Positions 4,950 through 7,377 of a DNA stretch of 7,377 nucleotides are shown here, piece by piece. The position numbers and the translations under genes are program-made. This stretch comes from Gemmatimonadota bacterium (GTDB lineage: Bacteria > Gemmatimonadota > Gemmatimonadetes > Gemmatimonadales > Gemmatimonadaceae). A model generated the notes under the pieces. That model did no database searches, had not been told where the DNA came from, and worked only from the letters and a program-made list of their open reading frames with translations. The stretch's first letter is position 1, and each line of letters opens with the position of its first letter. The DNA lies in NCBI GenBank assembly GCA_003131365.1, contig PKVB01000003.1, positions 22,141 through 29,517 on the forward strand. Direction: 5' to 3'.

Positions 4950-5786
4950 ATGGACAAGAAGTTCATCCTGAATTTCACGCCGACGGGAATGATCCCCACC
5001 AAGGCCATGACGCCGAAGGTGCCGATCCTCCCGGCCGAGATCGTCGTGCAGGTGGGTGAAGCGGTGAAGCTGGGTGCGAACATGGTGCATCTGCACGCGC
5101 GTGACCTGCAGGATGGCAAGCCGACCTACCGGAAGGAGGTCTACGCCGAAATCGTCACCGGAGTCCGGGCGCGACACCCCGAGCTGGTCATTTGTCTCTC
5201 GACAAGTGGCCGCGACTTTCCGGGGTTCAAGGAACGCTCCGAGTGTCTCGACCTCACGGGGGACCTGAAGCCCGACATGGGGAGCCTGACGTTGAGTTCG
5301 CTCAACTTCAATACCCAGGCGAGCATGAATGCGCCTGACATGATCAAGTCACTCGCGAAGAAGATGCAGGACAACGGGATCAAGCCGGAGCTCGAGGTCT
5401 TCGACCTGGGGATGATCAACTACGCGCACTACCTGATCACCAAGGGGTTGATCACGCCACCGTACTATTTCAACCTGATCCTGGGGAACATCGCTTGCGC
5501 CCAGGCCAACCTGCTGAGCCTCGGACTGATGATCAAGGAGTTGCCGCCGGAGTCGATCTGGTCGGTGGGCGGCATCGGCGACCATCAGCTGAAGATGAAT
5601 GCCATCGGGATCGTGGACGGCGGCGGCGTACGCGTCGGTCTCGAGGACAACATCTACTTCGACGCGGACCGGGCCCAGCTGGCATCCAACAGTGACCTCG
5701 TGAAGCGGATCGTCGATATCGCCACGGCAGTGGGGCGCACGCCCTGGTCCCACCGGGAGGCAAGGGCGTTGCTGGGGATGGCTTAG
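4950..5786 (+). CDS. Beta-keto acid cleavage enzyme family protein (BKACE, DUF849)
   Basis: A 278-residue TIM-barrel protein of family PF05853. Known members use Zn2+ to split a beta-keto acid with acetyl-CoA, giving acetoacetate and a new acyl-CoA; Kce of lysine fermentation is the model. Seen here: HLHARD at 47-52 gives the zinc ligands H48 and H50, STSGR at 84-88 is the substrate loop, KPELEVFD at 145-152 follows, and GGGVRVGLEDN at 224-234 gives R228 and the third zinc ligand E232. The N-terminus KKFILNFTPTGMIPTKAM departs from the usual opening of characterised members, so the substrate is probably not that of Kce. I chose ATG at 4950: GGAG lies five bases upstream and the protein then begins at the first barrel strand. 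An upstream in-frame GTG at 4896 adds 18 unrelated residues. It heads the plus operon; the GNAT gene follows after one base. Family is near certain, the substrate unknown. Confidence 0.93.
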   Translation: MDKKFILNFTPTGMIPTKAMTPKVPILPAEIVVQVGEAVKLGANMVHLHARDLQDGKPTYRKEVYAEIVTGVRARHPELVICLSTSGRDFPGFKERSECLDLTGDLKPDMGSLTLSSLNFNTQASMNAPDMIKSLAKKMQDNGIKPELEVFDLGMINYAHYLITKGLITPPYYFNLILGNIACAQANLLSLGLMIKELPPESIWSVGGIGDHQLKMNAIGIVDGGGVRVGLEDNIYFDADRAQLASNSDLVKRIVDIATAVGRTPWSHREARALLGMA

Positions 5787-5787
5787 C

Positions 5788-6435
5788 GTGAGCGCCTCAC
5801 GGAGCCTCGCTACCCGGGTGCGTCAGGCATGGGGCAGAGTTCGGAACCAGAGCCTGCGCGTAACGCTGCGCTATTATCTCCGGCGGATGGAGATTCGCGT
5901 CATTCCATTCTACTACGTGAAGGAGCTCCTGCCGCGTGACATCCCGAGGGATCTCACCGCCTTGCCCGAGGGATTCGACTTCGAGGTGTTTGGCGAAAGG
6001 GAGATCGCGATCATCACCGGCTTTCCCGAACAGGACGCGCCTTTCATCGGCGCACACCTGCGCGAGAGCCTCAAGCATGGTCACACCTGCCTGGGCGTCA
6101 AGCGCCAGGGCGAGATCGTCGCCTTCACCTGGTTCGCCCTCGACGCGACCCACAGCAAGCTTCATCCGGTTGCGATGCAGCCGAACGAGGCCTACCTGTA
6201 TAACATGTATGTCTTGCCGGAAGTCCGAGGTCACAACCTCGCGCCGATCCTGCGATTCAAGAGCTACGAGATCCTGCGGACGATGGGCCGTGACACCTTT
6301 TACAGCATCACCCTGACTTCCAACCAGGCGTCGTGGCGGTTCAAGCAGAAACTCAACGCGCAGCGCGTATTCCTCGGGTTGTACGTTGACTTCCTCGGAA
6401 GGTTCGATGGCCGCTGGATCCTGCGGAGATTCTGA
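5788..6435 (+). CDS. GNAT-family acyltransferase
   Basis: A 215-residue protein. The N-terminal 75 residues are basic and not recognisable (RNQSLRVTLRYYLRRMEIRV). The GNAT core follows: GHTCLGVKRQGEIVAFTWFA at 98-117 supplies beta strands 2-3, and LYNMYVLPEVRGHNLAPILR at 137-156 is motif A, with R-G-H-N-L-A in place of the classical Q/RxxGxG/A acyl-CoA pyrophosphate loop. ITLTSNQASWRFKQKLNA at 174-191 is the usual strand 5/helix 4 (N..S..F..K.G-like) segment. Known GNAT enzymes move an acyl group from CoA to an amine. The GTG start at 5788 comes one base after the BKACE stop, so the two proteins are probably made together, and the BKACE product may be the acyl donor (inference). GGGGA about nine bases upstream is a plausible ribosome-binding site. 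Likely acceptors are amino sugars, given the neighbouring genes, but this is unproven. Confidence 0.87.
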   Translation: MSASRSLATRVRQAWGRVRNQSLRVTLRYYLRRMEIRVIPFYYVKELLPRDIPRDLTALPEGFDFEVFGEREIAIITGFPEQDAPFIGAHLRESLKHGHTCLGVKRQGEIVAFTWFALDATHSKLHPVAMQPNEAYLYNMYVLPEVRGHNLAPILRFKSYEILRTMGRDTFYSITLTSNQASWRFKQKLNAQRVFLGLYVDFLGRFDGRWILRRF

Positions 6436-6555
6436 GGCAGCGCTCAGCGACCCGTTCCGGATGCAGGAGTAAGCGCTTTTCCCTTGCGTTCTGCGCATTC
6501 CCGCCGAGTATTCGCGAATGCTCGCAGCGCCGGTTGTTTGCCCTGAGATCGCGGG
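6436..6555. other. 120-bp gap with a palindrome between the GNAT and ATP-grasp genes
   Basis: No gene is recognised. GAGTATTCGCGAATGCTC at 6506-6523 is an 18-bp palindrome with one mismatched pair (T/G), extended by a C-G pair on the outside. A 5-bp stem (6432-6436 with 6443-6447) overlaps the GNAT stop but has no T-tract, so it is not called a terminator. A 13-codon frame (ATG 6518, TGA 6557-6559) ends on the proposed TTG start of the next gene and could couple its translation. It has no recognisable content. Confidence 0.3.
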
Positions 6556-7377
6556 TTGACTTACCCTCCCGTATCACCGCTGGTGCTGCGCCAGAAGTGG
6601 CGCTCCCTCGGCGATCTCCTGGCAGGAATCCGCGAAGTGCACCGAGCGGAGCGGGTCGGGGTGATTCGCGCACTGCGCGAATACCTGCGGATCCGTCGGG
6701 CGATCCGTGCCACGCCACGCGAGTACTTCCGTTACCGCCTATGGGACACTGCGGCGCCGCTCGCCGATCGGCTGAGCTTCATCACCTGGGCCGATCGCCG
6801 TCCGCTCGAGGCATATCTCAACCCGAATGCCGACGCAGTGCGGGTGCGGTCCAAGATTCAGGGCGACGACCTCTTCCGTCAGCACGGCTTGCCGATCCCG
6901 GCTCGGCTCGGTGTCTGGTGCCCCGAGGGTACTCACTCCGATGCCGCGGATGCGATCCGAACGCGTGATCAGCTGATGTCGCTGCTCAATCGCACATCAG
7001 GGGGAGTGGTCTTCAAGCGCGATTTCGGTGGCAGCGGCGAGTTCGTGCTGGTGTTCACTGCGGCTGACATGAACGGACTCCGGCACGCCTCGGGGGCGCA
7101 CTGGTCGATCGACCGTTTGCTTGAAAGCACCTCCGCTGTAGAGCCATGGCTGGTGCAGTCGCGGGTGACGGCACATCCCGAACTCGCAGCACTCGCCGGC
7201 TGCGATTATGCCGCCACGCTACGGCTGGTGACCTGCCGACGGTCGAGCGGCAGAGTGTTCCTGCTGCCGGCCACCCTCAAGTTGCCCTCTACGGCATCGG
7301 GGTGCGACAATTTCGGTGCTGGCAACGTGGCCGTCGCCGTAAGCTATGACGGCGTCCTGGGTCGGGGTGCCCTCGGG
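6556..7377 (+). CDS. Sugar-transfer-associated ATP-grasp protein, 3' end beyond the window
   Basis: An open frame from just after a TGA at 6544-6546 to the right edge (274 codons if TTG 6556 is the start). PREYFRYRLWD at 54-64 is the typical helical lead-in of the family PF14397. The ATP-grasp domain follows: VRSKIQGDDLFRQHGLPIP at 97-115, VVFKRDFGGSGEFVLV at 151-166 with K154 and the glycine-rich loop, EPWLVQSRVTAHPELA at 196-211 where Q201 is near the adenine-binding strand, TLRLVTCRRSSGRVF at 221-235, and CDNFGAGNVAVAV at 250-262. ATP-grasp enzymes activate a carboxylate as an acyl phosphate and join it to an amine or other nucleophile; this subfamily is often found in sugar or polysaccharide loci. 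No in-frame ATG exists before codon 141, so the start must be TTG 6556 or GTG 6583, neither with a clear ribosome-binding site. The C-terminal catalytic part is outside the window. Confidence 0.85.
   Translation, partial: MTYPPVSPLVLRQKWRSLGDLLAGIREVHRAERVGVIRALREYLRIRRAIRATPREYFRYRLWDTAAPLADRLSFITWADRRPLEAYLNPNADAVRVRSKIQGDDLFRQHGLPIPARLGVWCPEGTHSDAADAIRTRDQLMSLLNRTSGGVVFKRDFGGSGEFVLVFTAADMNGLRHASGAHWSIDRLLESTSAVEPWLVQSRVTAHPELAALAGCDYAATLRLVTCRRSSGRVFLLPATLKLPSTASGCDNFGAGNVAVAVSYDGVLGRGALG

Noticed and set aside
6432..6447. Hairpin CTGAG/CTCAG at the GNAT stop, considered as a terminator
   Set aside because: Only five base pairs and no T-tract follows.
6534..6968. 144-codon plus-strand frame within the ATP-grasp gene
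   Set aside because: Out-of-frame shadow; the ATP-grasp motifs are in the other frame, which is open to the window edge.

Overview
The window is 7,377 bp of GC-rich DNA from a bacterium. Eight protein-coding genes are supported, in two divergent operons that face away from a 185-bp spacer (4765-4949). Base composition, many GTG starts and 1-4 base gene overlaps fit a GC-rich environmental bacterium (for example Gemmatimonadota or a similar soil or sediment lineage). Nothing seen fixes the taxon. No rRNA, tRNA, CRISPR array, transposase or integrase was recognised.

Minus-strand operon (4739 down to 1 and beyond). In order of transcription it holds: a 30-codon remnant of a pqqD-like gene; a fatty-acid-hydroxylase/sterol-desaturase-like membrane protein that keeps only the C-terminal half of its family; a GT-B (GT4-like) glycosyltransferase; an intact PqqD-type RiPP recognition element (RRE) protein with an unusual C-terminal tail; two tandem paralogous GT2 glycosyltransferases; and a PF14907-type nucleotidyltransferase cut by the window's left edge. 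Most junctions are ATGA, GTGA or TGATG overlaps, so this is one translationally coupled unit. The exception is the 24-nt gap before the intact pqqD.

Plus-strand operon (4950 to 7377 and beyond). It encodes a beta-keto acid cleavage enzyme (BKACE, DUF849), a GNAT acyltransferase starting one base after it, and, after a 120-bp gap, a sugar-transfer-associated ATP-grasp protein cut by the right edge.

Main structural observation: a 57-bp direct repeat (50 of 57 bases identical) lies at the start of the intact pqqD (2985-3041) and again at the start of the pqqD remnant (4708-4764). The two copies bracket a 1.7-kb, lower-GC block with the remnant, the truncated hydroxylase and the GT-B gene. Recombination between the repeats would remove this block and put the intact pqqD directly behind the divergent promoter region. 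It therefore looks like an inserted or exchangeable tailoring cassette in an older promoter-pqqD-GT2-GT2-nucleotidyltransferase operon.

How the genes may work together (inference): an RRE protein with three glycosyltransferases and a PF14907 protein, but no visible radical SAM, cyclase or protease, suggests peptide- or carrier-guided glycosylation. The precursor-like tail of the PqqD protein is one candidate substrate. BKACE, GNAT and ATP-grasp could supply and attach an acyl or amide group to a sugar. The pathway is hypothetical; the family assignments are the firm part.
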